From: Condylostoma magnum
Lineage: Eukaryota > Ciliophora > Heterotrichea > Heterotrichida > Condylostomatidae
Assembly (NCBI GenBank): GCA_920105805.1
Contig: CAKKTI010000402.1
Location: 1-20,180, forward strand
Length of the DNA: 20,180 bases
Reading direction: 5' to 3'
The notes under the pieces were generated by a model. That model had not been told where the DNA came from, ran no database searches, and saw only the letters and a list, made by a program, of their open reading frames with translations. Numbering within the stretch: position 1 is the stretch's first letter; every line of letters starts with the position of its first letter. The translations under genes were made by a program, and so were the position numbers. Of the stretch, positions 1-10,754 are shown one piece after another.

Positions 1-630
1 GTTTCTGGATGGGTTTTATAAGTTCCATACTCTTACTTTCTTATCATATCCACCTGATACTATGAGTTATTCACTTCTTGAAATGCAAACTGAGTATACA
101 CTAGAATCATGTTGACCAATGATTGTGTTTCTTGATGGGTTTTATAAGTCCCATACTCTTACTTTCTTATCATATCCACCTGATACTATGAGTTATTCAC
201 TTCTTGAAATGCAAACTGAAGATACAACATCATCATGTTAACCAATGATTCTGTTTCTTGATGGGTTTTATAAGTTCCATACTCTTACTTTCTTATCCCT
301 TCCACCTGATACTATGAGTTATTCACTTCTTGAAATGCAAACTGAGAATACACTAGAATCATGTTGACCAATGATTCTGTTTCTTGATGGGTTTTATAAG
401 TCCCATACTCTTACTTTATTAACTTCTCCACCTGATACTATGAGTTATTCACTTCTTGAAATGCAAACTGATAATACCCAACCATCATGTTAACCAATGA
501 TTCTGTTTCTTGATGGGTTTTATAAGTCCCATACTCTTACTTTCTTATCCCTTCCACCTGATACTATGAGTTATTCACTTCTTGAAATGCAAACTGATAC
601 TACACTTTAATCATGTTGACCAATGATTCC
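1..630 (-). repeat. Five tandem 126-bp units encoding WD40 blades
   Basis: Units start at 1, 127, 253, 379 and 505 with an exact 126-bp period and no length change, that is 42 codons each. Most differences are clustered in about 20 bp per unit, around the blade-to-blade loop. Units 1 and 3 share ACACTAGAATCATGTTGACC, while units 2 and 4 share ATCATGTTAACC, so the array carries a two-unit (252-bp) higher-order pattern. The array is coding, not satellite DNA. Confidence 0.9.
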
Positions 631-1227
631 TTATTTCCACTTTTGTTATTGGAATTACTTTTGTTGTAATTCTAGTTGTCTTGCTTAGTATCTTATGTAT
701 TCTCCAGCTTTTACAACAGCTCTCACTGGATTCACTCTTGAACACCTCATAATCCATTCTAAACTTCTATTAGCTTTCTGATCTGTTCTGGCAAAAACAA
801 GTTACCATGATATTTCTCCAAATGTTTTAAGCTTTACTCCCATCAGATCATCAGGATTCACTCTTTTTATGATTTCTTTGGCTTAATCACTTGATTTTAC
901 CAATACATCCAAATATTTCAGATACTTGGTTTTAATCTGATTCTCTCTCATAAAGTCGCAAATGAAGGTATCTATCGTAGGTTAGCAAGTTATTGTGAAC
1001 AGTTGGTAAATTTAGACTGTTCTCCTAAGTTTGGTGCCTGGATTAGATCCTTCTAGATTCTTCCATAGAGCTACAAAGTTGTTTTAGGTGAAGATTTGAC
1101 CTTTTAGAATGCTTTGAACTTCGCTTAGATCAGGCCATCCCTTATGTTGATGATTTGCTTGGTAGAATTACTAGAAATCGAAGCCAGCTACTAGGTTTCT
1201 GACGATTGGTCCAATACATTTTTCCAT
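1..1227 (-). CDS. WD40-repeat protein, N-terminal part (gene runs off left edge)
   Basis: Read on the minus strand with UAR as Gln, one frame is open from the ATG at 1225-1227 to the window edge (409 codons) with no UGA. Residues 1 to about 198 form a mostly helical N-terminal region of no family I recognise. It ends in a Gln-rich, probably coiled stretch (QARQLELQQKQFQQQ). Residues from about 199 on are five 42-residue WD40 blades, each with the signature GQHDSSVYSVCIS, then SGGYDKKVRVWNL. The GH-like turn, the SGGYD turn and the VW dipeptide sit where WD40 propellers need them. The blades are nearly identical, which points to recent internal duplication or homogenisation. More blades and the stop lie left of the window. 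WD40 propellers are protein-binding platforms; the partner cannot be read here. A decayed relative lies next to the telomere at 19151-20078. Confidence 0.85.
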
Positions 1228-3002
1228 TTTTATATAAAATTGTTTACACAGACTTTTAAGTTTATGTAGCTTTGAGTATTTAGATTATATAGTACTAACT
1301 TATTCTGGGTAGATCAATTTCTTAAGTATATCTCCTAAAGAAAAGAGTTTTTACCCCTACAAAATAAGAATTACTACACTACTCATGAAATTATTACAAA
1401 TACTTGAAGTTCTTTGTTTTGATACTTTACTAAAGTGCTTTAAAATAATTACTACCTTTAATGTACTAAATTATTAATGTTGATTAACTTGCATATTTCT
1501 CTTGTTATATTTTATAATACACTGTGCTTAAATACATATCATGTTAAAATACTCATATGTTTCCTTACTCAGATAAGCAATTAAATCTTTTGAACTGATA
1601 AATTCTGCATTGTTTCCTTATACCTATGATTTATAAACCCATTTTACGTATATATTATAGTTGTCATACTATTCGGTAATATCAAGTATACTAAATTACA
1701 TAAACAAATATTTGTATTTTTATTAGATCAGCTTAAAAAGCAATTGATACTGATCTAATACCATTTATTATGTTTTAATTCCTACCTCTTATAATTAACT
1801 ATAATAATTCTAACTTAGCTATCAATATAGTTTACTATTTTAGGTATTCCTTCGTCAAATCTAGCAATATTATCTAATCATTTTCAACAATACTCATTTA
1901 TCCTCTTAAGTAATATATATAATCTCTATACTCTTTTGAAGCTCAGCGTAGCTATAAGATTGAGGTTCTTTTGGTACTTCAAATTAACCTTTTAACAATT
2001 ATATTTCTTATTATTATCATTTCCAGGAATTTAAGTTATCTAATATTTATGAAATGTAGTGATAAGTTACTTATTTCTTTATTTTAGGAATTTTGAAAGT
2101 TTTGTAAGCTATCAATACTAGTTTCATTGTCCATAAGTATTCGATTTACATTGATTTATATTAAATGATACTAATAAGTCTACTTTAAAGTATATTATGA
2201 GATGCACCATATGTTCTCACTAGTTTACATTAATTATAAAAGTTGTATTTTATATCCTATCAATTAGCACTTAAAGCTATTGTAGATAAGTAGAAGTCTA
2301 AAATAAGATATATAAGTAGAAGTCTTGGTAACTTCTATCTTATTGTTTGCTCACACCTAGAAGACTTAAATAAAGTAAAATGAGCCTTAGCATCTCTAAT
2401 AATATGTGTTATGCATAGTGTCTCTTATCTATTAGATTACAATGGTAAGCTTCAGATACTAGATATTGCAATTTATTTTAGAAACCTTATTATCTGCGCA
2501 TATTTTCTGGACTAATCTTTAAGCTTTCTAGAGCCTAATTATTATCTTACTAAGATATCTTTTAAACTATAACTACTCGGAATTTTAATACTATTAAGGC
2601 TCCATGACGAAGGGATAAAAGTATCTAGCAATCTATTAGCTTAATCAAATCATAGGTTTCTAATTCTTTCTAGGCAGCAGCTATAACAAAAATCTTTTAG
2701 TTAAATGACTAGCTGAACCCTTAATTATATTAAACCTTAACATTCTGTATAAGTAACACAATTTCTCTTCTGTCTTACAAGCGTTATAATCTAAGTCTTT
2801 AGGATTGTGACTTCAGATTATACTAAATTTTATAAACTATTCAGATGATAAAGTGAATCTCCTATTATTATAGCTCCAAAGAGTAGTCATGGAGTGCTCT
2901 TGTATTAACTTAGTATAAAATCACTCTTTAAAGCAGCTAACACTCCATTATATACTAGCAAACCTAATATACCTTAAAAAACAAGTATTTAAGAAAGGAA
3001 GA
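1228..3002. other. AT-rich stretch with no recognisable gene
   Basis: I searched both strands with UAR read as sense and found no frame with recognisable motifs. Composition is strongly AT-rich and resembles the other intergenic regions of this window. The part next to 1228 must hold the promoter of the minus-strand WD40 gene. A weakly protein-like plus-strand stretch near 2810-3000 could be decayed coding DNA in front of the hydrolase pseudogene, but I cannot identify it. Confidence 0.5.
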
Positions 3003-4390
3003 TTTGGCTTATTTATAAGAATAATTTAGAAAATGAAGAGTGTCATAAGCAGAGACTGTAAGTTAATTGTATTGGCACCATTTGATAAATTATCTAAAAT
3101 TCATATCACTCATAACAACTCAACGGGTTTATTACTGCTTGCTTATGCTCCTTTTTCATTAAGATTATCTCTATATCTCTGTATTGTCAAAATGAACCTT
3201 TCTTATTTGTTTGCCCATGTTCGCATTTCTACACTGCTGATTTAGTTAGGGATAAATTAGTCCCATTAGCTGTATGATGCAAAGTTTTACTAAACATCAA
3301 TAAATATACAAACCACCAAGCTCTAATATTCTGTAGAATATTAAATAGATTTAACCTAGAAATCCTCTAAAATATGTAAACGTTCTTTCAAGCTATATAA
3401 AATCTCATTTAACAAGGCAGTGTGTAAACCCAGTGAAGCAAATTCTATATACTGCATTAAATTAAGCCATACAACCCTAATCATTCATTTTGATATACGG
3501 TCTTAGGTGATTTGGAGTTATTTTATACAGGATTCTAGACAAATAAGTTAAAAGATTTCATACACTCTGTTTTAATACTCTAGGCATGAGTAGATCTAGC
3601 TGTCCACTTTTCCATACATCGCAATCCACTAAGTTAATTATTTCTTCCCTGATTCCCATTACAAATACATAGATGTGTGCTGGTTGGTCACTCTTCAGGA
3701 GGATACATTGCAGAAATATACACTGTAAAATATCCAGATTAAATTCAACAGTTAATATTTCTCTCACCAGCAGGAATTACAGGAATAGATCAAGATTTCA
3801 ACTTAAAAAATGAAAGCTGACTGTTAGACTAGCAATGTTTGTTATTGCAAAATGATTGTGTTACCATATCAATTGTTATTCTTAGGAGATTTTTGCCATT
3901 ATCTGGTGTTTTTTCTAGGTTTTACTCTATATATAAAATCAAGACTGAGGATAATATAAAGAAAGAGTCTCTAATCGACTTTTTAGAATAAATTCAACTG
4001 CCACCAGGCAGTTCAGAGTATGGACTTATTTTTACATTTGTTCCCGGAGGGTAACCGATAAGACCTGCGAAAGACTGGTACATCTGGAAATTCCAATTGA
4101 GTTTTTGTACGGAGACAAAGACAATTTTGAATCGAGACGCTTTAAATTTCAGAGAGAGTAAAGCAACCAGTCCATGTAAGAATTCTACCAATTAGAGAGC
4201 ATCATTTTTACTGAGACAACCCAAAACAGTTCGGAGATTTAAATCTAAACTACTTAATAATCCAGCTTAAATTATCTGCTTGTCTATGTAAAATGGAACA
4301 TTATAAACCAACCTAATCCCCAAAACTGCTAAATTTCAATTATTTTATCCAGAATTACTAGATAAATTGAGTCTTTTATGGGGACTAAGG
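3003..4390 (+). pseudogene. Broken ABHD4/5-like alpha/beta hydrolase gene
   Basis: Landmarks of the ABHD4/5 (CGI-58-like) alpha/beta hydrolase family appear in order on the plus strand. They are an N-terminal lead-in (KIHITHNNSTGLLLL, about 3100), a degraded HG turn and a strand resembling LLGINQSH (about 3240). The nucleophile elbow GHSSGGYIAEIYTVKYPD starts at 3686, with the Ser codon at 3692. Next are the Asp strand HLEIPIEFLYGDKD (4084-4122) and the catalytic His region HHFYWDNPKQFG (from 4200). They lie in different frames. The phase changes near 3683, 4046 and 4197, each time by one base in the same direction. None of these places offers a convincing short GT-AG intron. The first HG motif is also lost and about 100 extra residues sit before the nucleophile, so I read it as a decayed host gene. 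When active, such enzymes act on lipids or regulate lipases. Exact ends are approximate. Confidence 0.7.
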
Positions 4391-4451
4391 AACTCCTAAT
4401 ACTCAGTATCATTTAAGGGATTTAGTTTTTACCTTTAATATCAAAATCAAG

Positions 4452-5220
4452 ATGCGTGATAGATCGTTGGAATGGTCAATTAATCGGTCTTACTGGGAGA
4501 TATTCGAGATCCCTAGAAACATACAAGAAAAGAGGACATAGGATAAACGTTCCGTTAATACCAAACAAACAGTATATGGAATAGATTGTAGTGGAAAATA
4601 AACTTATGAAGATTGGAAATTACATACAGACTCTAGCAAATTGCAGGGATATTTGCCGTAATTATGTACTTTTGAGGAAGATGTGTAAAAGGGATATATA
4701 TACAAAATAACTTGTGGAAGAACAACTGATAAGAGACTATGTGGGGCATGAGCCAGGTGCTTCAGAATTAAACAAAGACACTGATTTATCGTAAGTGAGA
4801 ACTGTGTGTAATACTTGAGAAATAACTACAAATATACTATAAGTTTTCGCATCTTCTAGCAGATTAATATTCCTAGATGGGAGCTCATTCTTGTTTGTGA
4901 GAACACCTTTTCTGCATCTGAATGATACGATGCTATAATACAGTCCTACAATGACTCATTATTTAGTACTGAAGTTCTGCAATTCAACTCCAGTTTTCCT
5001 GTACGGGAGAACAAATATACTAAACTACTCTCCAACGGCTAAAAATACTCCAATAAAATATACAAAAGTCTAAAAATATCACAAAGAAGTTTATATATCA
5101 GACTGATGATTTAGTCTAAAACAGCTAATAAAGAAATATACCAGATTCTTAGATTGTCAAGGTTCAAGGGCAATTAGCCGACCGATGGGTTCTAGTAGCC
5201 ATGCATTTCACCTAAGTTTA
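4452..5220 (+). pseudogene. Broken PX-PH phospholipase D gene (N-terminal half)
   Basis: A plus-strand frame from 4452 reads as the front of a PLD1-type enzyme. It starts with a PX-like piece (LEWSINRSYWEI) and a linker. A PH domain follows (GYIYKITCGRTTDKRLCGAW, then QRHWFIVSENCVQYLRN, then ENTFSASEWYDAI), and then the PLD entry segment (SFPVREN, NGQKYSNKIYKSLK, DWWFS). In-frame UGA at 4749, 4782, 4923 and the pair at 5104-5109 fall on positions that are Trp in this family, so they are Trp codons rather than breaks. The true damage is frame changes near 5095 and 5150, after which a helix-like segment (QLADRWVLVAM) fades. Neither HKD catalytic motif is visible, and the 5' end also looks short for a PX domain. 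It follows the hydrolase pseudogene on the same strand. Confidence 0.65.
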
Positions 5221-5702
5221 GATAGGCAAAAGCTTAAAAAATCAAGGCTATTTCTTAAGGTTAAAAATCGTATTATACATAGAACTTAAATTGCTGATGA
5301 TATTGGACTATCAGGGCTGAGATAGGATAAACTATAACTGTGGGATTCCGATACATAAAAAAAAAAAATTAAAATGGGAGAATAGGTAAATAGATAGGAA
5401 TAATTCGTTGAAGACTTATTGCATTAAGTAAATTACAAAGAAACAGGTAATGGATTTTATGACTAAAATAGTGTAATACATAGACGTTTAGGATATTTAG
5501 ATTAAAGCATAACAAATTTTCTTAGTTGCTAATTTTCTAATAGAAACTATAGTGTGATTTGGCATCTCAAAGAAGTATATTTTATGCTTGGATTAATAAA
5601 TGAGGAGAATTAAGTTAATTATTTAGTTTAAAACTAGTTTTTCAAAAATTTCAAAATTCAAATATAACAAAAATATGAAGGAAAGTTACGCAAATTACTA
5701 AA
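5221..5702. other. AT-rich stretch between PLD pseudogene and LINE
   Basis: No recognisable coding motif on either strand. It includes an A12 run near 5359. It may hold eroded PLD sequence on the left and LINE 5' untranslated sequence on the right, but no terminal repeat or target-site duplication could be recognised. Confidence 0.45.
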
Positions 5703-8121
5703 ATGGGCTTAAACGTTATTGTTAATTTTAACGATGAAAGTACATATAATCAAGTAATAGAATAAAGAAACATACCTATATATATTGACACGAAGAATTG
5801 CTTTATCATTCCATGTACAGAAAATAAAAACAAGTATTAAATTGATTTTAATAATTATAGAGTTAAAATATTATTAGATAGCGGAACAACTTACATGGAA
5901 GCTGTAAATTGAATTAGCTAAAAGTATAAAGTGTTTGAAGTTTAATATGGATTTGATTCGGAGGGATTGACTAATCAGTAATTAATAGTTTACTTACGAA
6001 TGTAAAGTTAAGAGGAATGCTTATAATTAGGATAATATATGATGTATGGATGGAGAAAATGAAAATTAGAGCATAGAGTTTTAAAATCTTGTAATTTATG
6101 TAAGAAAATAAACCATAATACAGATTATCATTATAAGTATGTTGAGTTTAATGAAGCACAATTTATTATTAATAAGAATTAAGATGAAATAAATCAAATA
6201 TATAATTAGAATGTATAATTATGAAGAGTTTTAGAAGAAAAATAATTAGCACAAAATACATCAATAGCGTTAAATAATATAGAATATAGTAATCAAGTAT
6301 TAAAATTTAAATTATATGCCAGGAGTAAGGAAACATACATAGAGGAATAAACAAATAAACCTTACATGAGCCTAAAAAAATATAATTATCGAGCATTAAG
6401 TACAAAAAGTATCATTATTTTCTCCTTTTCCAAAAGGAATATTTGAATGAATCAATAAGGTAACATAATTCGATAAAGATGTATTCATAAAAAAGTTAAA
6501 TGAATTAAATGTTACTCAATAAATTTAGTATAACAAGATTAAAGATTAAAAGTAGGCTAATAAATAAAGAAAATTTTTGACTATAGCATGCATTAATATT
6601 TAGAATGGAATAAAGGCAAAGAAAGATTTCAGAATTGAAGAATTGGAGAATAATAAGTATATAAATATGATATGTATTTTAGAATAAGGATAAGGAATGT
6701 TAAAATCCCAATAATTTACTCAAGAAATAATTAAAATGAACTAATGAGGACTAGGAATATATGGAAAAAGAAATGTAAGGGTATTAGATACTTAGGAATT
6801 TTAAAATGACAATGGATAAGTGGGATTATGCTAATGTGAAGGATTTAAAATAGCTGTAGTCTATATTAAACCAAATGCATCACAAAGAAAAGTGATAGAA
6901 ATAATCAATAGAATTACTTGCTTTGAGCCGGATATAATAGCAGGAGATATTAATACTCATTTTAAAGGATATTTGAGAAGTAAAGATGATAATAATGCTA
7001 AATAATTTAAGTAATAAATAATGAATATAGGTTATTGTATAGTGAATCCTTAAGATGAACCCACTTTCACAACATCAAGAGCTTAAACAATAATAGATTT
7101 TACTTTTTCAAAGATTCCGTGCTAATTGTAATATCAAAATATTAATAAAACTAGTCATGTAGCACAAATTATAAGGTTAAATAGATTAATGAAATACTCT
7201 TTATATAACATAAAAAGAACTATAGATAAATAGTAGCCAGATTTAGTTAACTAATACTTTAAAGATAATGATATAGAATATAATTGCAGAAATCTTTAAC
7301 TTGTTTGCAGAAAAATTTATGGAGCAAATCTTAGAATTAATAAACAAGTTAAAAACTATTAATAAAGATTAGATAAAATATAATGAAATTAAATAATAGT
7401 AGATAATAGCAGTACTAATGCAATAAGTAAGTTGTATAACAAGTAAAAATAGAAAGGTCAAATAAACTTTACAAGGACATTAAATGAAAGCTTTAGCAGG
7501 TATTATAGAGAGCTATTTACAAAAGAAGATGAAAAAATTTTGTAAATAAGTTCGAATTAAATCTTCTGTCCTAATAAAGAGTAGATTTTAAAGGCTATAA
7601 AATAAATGCCTAAAAATAAAGCACCAGGGCCTGATGGAATATAGATAGAGCATTTATTATCTAGCAATATGGATATAATCTTTAATATCTTTAAAAATTG
7701 AACTTTAAAATAAGCAATAGATAAACATTTTAATAAATCATTTAGTGTACCTATTTACAAAAAGGGAGATAGATAAAATGCAGAAAATTATAGACCAATC
7801 TCTCTGATAAATTCAATAGTAAAAATTTATGAAACATGTATATTTATGAAATTAAATGAATAAGTAGATTAAATCATAAACTACAGATAATTTGGATTCA
7901 GGAAAAAAAGATCTACAATTTTATAAAATGAGATACTGAGGAGTTATATAGATTATAGAGTAAAATAATGTAGAGATGAAGTACATGTAATATTTGTAGA
8001 CTTTTAAAAGGCATATGATTCAATAAATAGGTTTAAACTGATATAAAAATTGAAAGAAATAGGAATAGAAGAATCTATTATAAATGGAATAATAAGAATA
8101 AGTACATTTTACGGATTTTGA
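5703..8121 (+). mobile_element. LINE (non-LTR retrotransposon) fragment: protease-like motif, zinc knuckle, APE endonuclease, partial RT
   Basis: With UAR as Gln and UGA as Trp, the first reading frame (5703 to about 6440) carries a retropepsin-like motif, RVKILLDSGTTYMEAVN (about 5850-5910). It also has a C-x2-C-x4-H-x4-H knuckle (CNLCKKINHNTDYH, about 6093-6135). A second frame (about 6400-8121) carries an APE-type endonuclease (IACINIQNG, QWGLGIYGKRNV, IIAGDINTH at about 6937-6960, TIIDFTF). The RT palm start follows: NKAPGPDGIQ at about 7614, VPIYKKGDR, ENYRPISL, QFGFRKKRS and FVDFQKAYDS at about 7996. The frame closes at the UGA at 8119-8121, directly after RT motif A. The YADD motif, thumb, 3' end and tail are absent, so the copy is 3'-truncated and cannot be active. 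The order endonuclease-RT without integrase places it among APE LINEs; the clade cannot be set by eye. Confidence 0.8.
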
Positions 8122-8125
8122 AGAA

Positions 8126-8581
8126 ATGTATTCATTCTTAATTCATTAAGATGTTGAGAGCAATAATTAAGATATTCCTTTATAAATAGGAGATACCAGA
8201 TCTCGTATTTTTCCAATGGCAGATTCTATATTAACGAGTAATCTCCTAGATTTAGTTTAACAAGCTCATAATTACTAATAATTGAAAAAAGGAGCAAATG
8301 AATCGACTAAAATGCTAATAAGAGGGTAAGCAGAACTACTTATTATAGCAGGTGATGCAGAACCCTTAGAAATAGTTATGCACCTTCCTTAATTAGCCGA
8401 AGATTTTAGTATTCCTTATGTTTTTATTGAAAGTAAAACTGTCTTAGGAAGAGCTTGTGATGTTTAAAGAGCAATAATATGTGCAGTTATAATACAGCAA
8501 TAAAACTCTCCTTTAACACCTCAAATAACTGAAGTAAAGGGTCTAATTGAGCAACTTTTAACATAGGTAACTATACTTTGA
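8126..8581 (+). CDS. SNU13: SNU13 / 15.5K, L7Ae-family RNA-binding protein of U4 snRNP and box C/D snoRNPs
   Basis: The 151-residue frame matches SNU13/NHP2L1 almost throughout. It shows ILTSNLLDLVQQAHNY, KKGANESTKMLIRG (the L7Ae RNA-binding loop), IIAGDAEPLEIVMHLPQLAED and IPYVFIESKTVLGRACDV, and the C-terminal helix LIEQLL. SNU13 binds the kink-turn of U4 snRNA and of box C/D snoRNAs in the nucleus. The ATG at 8126 is the only start that keeps the conserved FPMADS (human YPLADA) start of the fold. It gives about 28 extra N-terminal residues compared with other SNU13 proteins. The end is a UGA at 8579. An in-frame UAG at 8564 directly after QLLT matches the usual family end and could be the real stop in a genome where UAR can terminate. 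The ATG lies only 4 bp after the truncated LINE. Confidence 0.9.
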
Positions 8582-8774
8582 TTAAATTTGAATACGTTTG
8601 ACGTTTAACTATTTAAAGATATCAACAAACTAATAAAGGTTCCATGAGTTATTTTATAGTTAGTTATGAGCTTATTTTTCTAATTTATATTAAACAAAAT
8701 TACATACATAGTAATAACTTAAATAACCTTTTAACTTTCTCAAACCAACTAATTAATTAAAAAAATTAACATAT

Positions 8775-10754
8775 CTAATCTGAAAACAACACCGAGCAAT
8801 GCATAAATCTCGGACAATTCAGCCCCTGCACTTCTGTCCAGGTATCCTCTACCACGCTATACCTCTCCACTACATCCAATCCGTTCCCATCAAACCCACC
8901 AATAGCATAAATATACTAGCAATCCTATGTCACAACTGCCGTCAAAGTGCATCTACTATGCCTCATTCCTTATAACTTCACTCATTTATTCATCCTTATA
9001 TCAAATTTCTCGACAGAATCCAGATACTTCTGTCCATCATACCCTCCAATAGCGTAAATCCCATCAGGCAGTGTAACAGCAGCCAGTGCTCGTCGCTGGA
9101 CGCTCATATTAGGAATTTCCATCCAGCTGTTAGTAGTAATATCAAACCTCTCAGCTGAGCGAAGACAGGCCTGATCTGGTCCGCCGTAGCCTCCAATAGC
9201 ATAAATGCTTAGATCCGGCCCCAATACCGAAGACACCTCATCCCTCCTGTTAATCATCGGCTTAAGGGAAGTTCAGAACCCATTACTATAAATCTCCATC
9301 ACGTTGGAGGCCTTTCCGTCATTTCCTCCTATTATATAAACATCATTCGCTATAGAAACTGCCCCAAATCCACTTCTGGGAGTTTGAAGACTGAAATTGG
9401 ACACTTATCAAACGTCGTCGTATCTGTCGTATTCTTCTATAGTGCTAACTCTTTTACCTTGTTGTTTTCCACCCATTAGCAGCATTTTCTCTAGTTTGAT
9501 GACTGAGGATGCTTGGGTTCTTTGGGTTATACTGGGGGCGACTAGGTCTCATAGGTCAGTTTCACAGTTGTATCGTTCCACTGTGTTTATTCCTTAGTCG
9601 GAGAAGCCACCGGCCACGTATATATGGCAACTTGAGGGTTTGCAGAGGGATGCTAGGTCAATTTAGCCTACTAAGTAATTGCCATCGTCTGATTCTTAAA
9701 ACTGAGTATTAGATTTAGTTATATAGGGTTAAATTATCTCTTCTTATTGGCGTCTTGTTGGCTTTTTGCGTTAGGATATAATTTTACCGTTAATTTGTTA
9801 TTGAGAAATCTTTAGGTTTGGTGTAGGTTTAAAGCCTTTTGAGTATATTTAATAAGCTTGGGCTAGGGGGATGTCTTGTGAATTTTTTATGTGTTATGTT
9901 CTGGACATTTAAGAACCCGTAGTAAAGATATCCCTAATTAATTTCCAGATAAAATTAGCTTCGATGTCTTAGGTAAAGTCTTAAAAGGGATCATTGTGTG
10001 CTACATACGGCATTTTTATGTTTATTTGCTTCAGAAAGTTCTCATTTTGCTTAAATTTCCTTAAAAGCATCAAATCAGATTCACTTTCAATAATTGCCAC
10101 TTCTTCCTGCAATTTGTTTATTTTCTCTATATTACTGTCAATTCACTCCTTTTAATCATTAATACTCTCAATTTCGATCTCATAAGCTTATTTAAGTCCT
10201 TCTTATAACTACTACTACCTTTCATCTAACTACTGCCTTAGATCCTCATAAAGCTAATTGTACTGATTTAACACTATCTAGAAATTATCCTACTGTTCAA
10301 TTATTGTCTAGTTAATATCCTCTAACTTCCTATTAAGATTCTATCGAGTTTACTAAGTCTTCTGCTTTATATTAGACAAGTTTTACCTATACCTCAAAGC
10401 AGCTTATTAAACAGACCCGATATCATGCGTTTTATGCCCGTCTTCTAATATACAATTGATACAAAGTACTAAATCATCAGTATTACAGAACGCCTCTATT
10501 TATTTATTATGTTTAGGACACATATCTTCCTAGTTTTACTATTTCTGCATTTGTAATAAAGCTCAGTTTAAAGGATAAAATTCCGGGGACTAAGCATTGC
10601 TGAAAGTTTAGCATTTACTATAAGGACAAATAATTCCCTGGTCTTCGTATATAGTGTTGATGCATTTTTAGCATATGGAATGCCCGCATTGGGGCAATAT
10701 CCTTGGTATTCTTTCAGCTTAGTTGAATTATTCTTAGCACTATGGACAATCCAT
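8775..10754 (-). CDS. TRIM-like protein: RING, B-box, coiled coil, six kelch blades
   Basis: From the ATG at 10754 one frame runs unbroken for 659 codons. Residues 3-48 are a C3HC4 RING (CPQC, then CGHSICQKC, then CPYSKC). Residues 79-110 are a B-box (CPKH, CNTDD, CINC, HKTH), and about 118-245 are a Gln-rich coiled coil. Residues about 376-650 are six kelch blades with GG pairs (IYVAGG, IYAIGGYGG, IYAIGGYDG, IYAIGGFDG). RING plus B-box implies an E3 ubiquitin ligase, with the kelch propeller choosing the target. Six internal UGA codons (residues 64, 204, 402, 449, 494, 591) read as Trp; four fall on the conserved blade Trp, the other two blades using UGG. I end the gene at the UAG at 8775-8777, where kelch homology and higher GC both stop. 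If only UGA terminates, it runs to 8622 through an AT-rich tail. Confidence 0.88.

Noticed and set aside
1-630. Non-coding subtelomeric satellite or CRISPR-like array
   Set aside because: The 126-bp units translate on the minus strand into WD40 blades with fixed frame; there are no short repeats with unique spacers.
3558-3767. Minus-strand open frame of about 69 residues
   Set aside because: Antisense to the hydrolase nucleophile region; no motif of its own.
4040-4080. Short 12-23 nt GT-AG introns to explain frame changes in the hydrolase
   Set aside because: A 23-nt candidate at 4051-4073 would remove the conserved Arg-rich lead to the Asp strand, and the other two frame changes have no GT-AG candidate.
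3994-4260. Minus-strand open frame with good-looking composition (YPPGTNVKISPYSELPGG)
   Set aside because: It is the antisense of the hydrolase pseudogene, whose plus strand carries recognisable catalytic motifs in the right order.
4576-4818. Plus-strand 80-codon frame (MKIGNYIQTLANCRDIC) that could be a small LYR-like protein
   Set aside because: It overlaps the PX-PH reading frame, which matches a known domain series including conserved Trp positions; no LYR motif is present.
8622-8774. C-terminal extension of the TRIM-like protein to the UGA at 8622
   Set aside because: The kelch fold ends before 8775, the tail has intergenic AT content and no motif, and UAR evidently can terminate in neighbouring genes.
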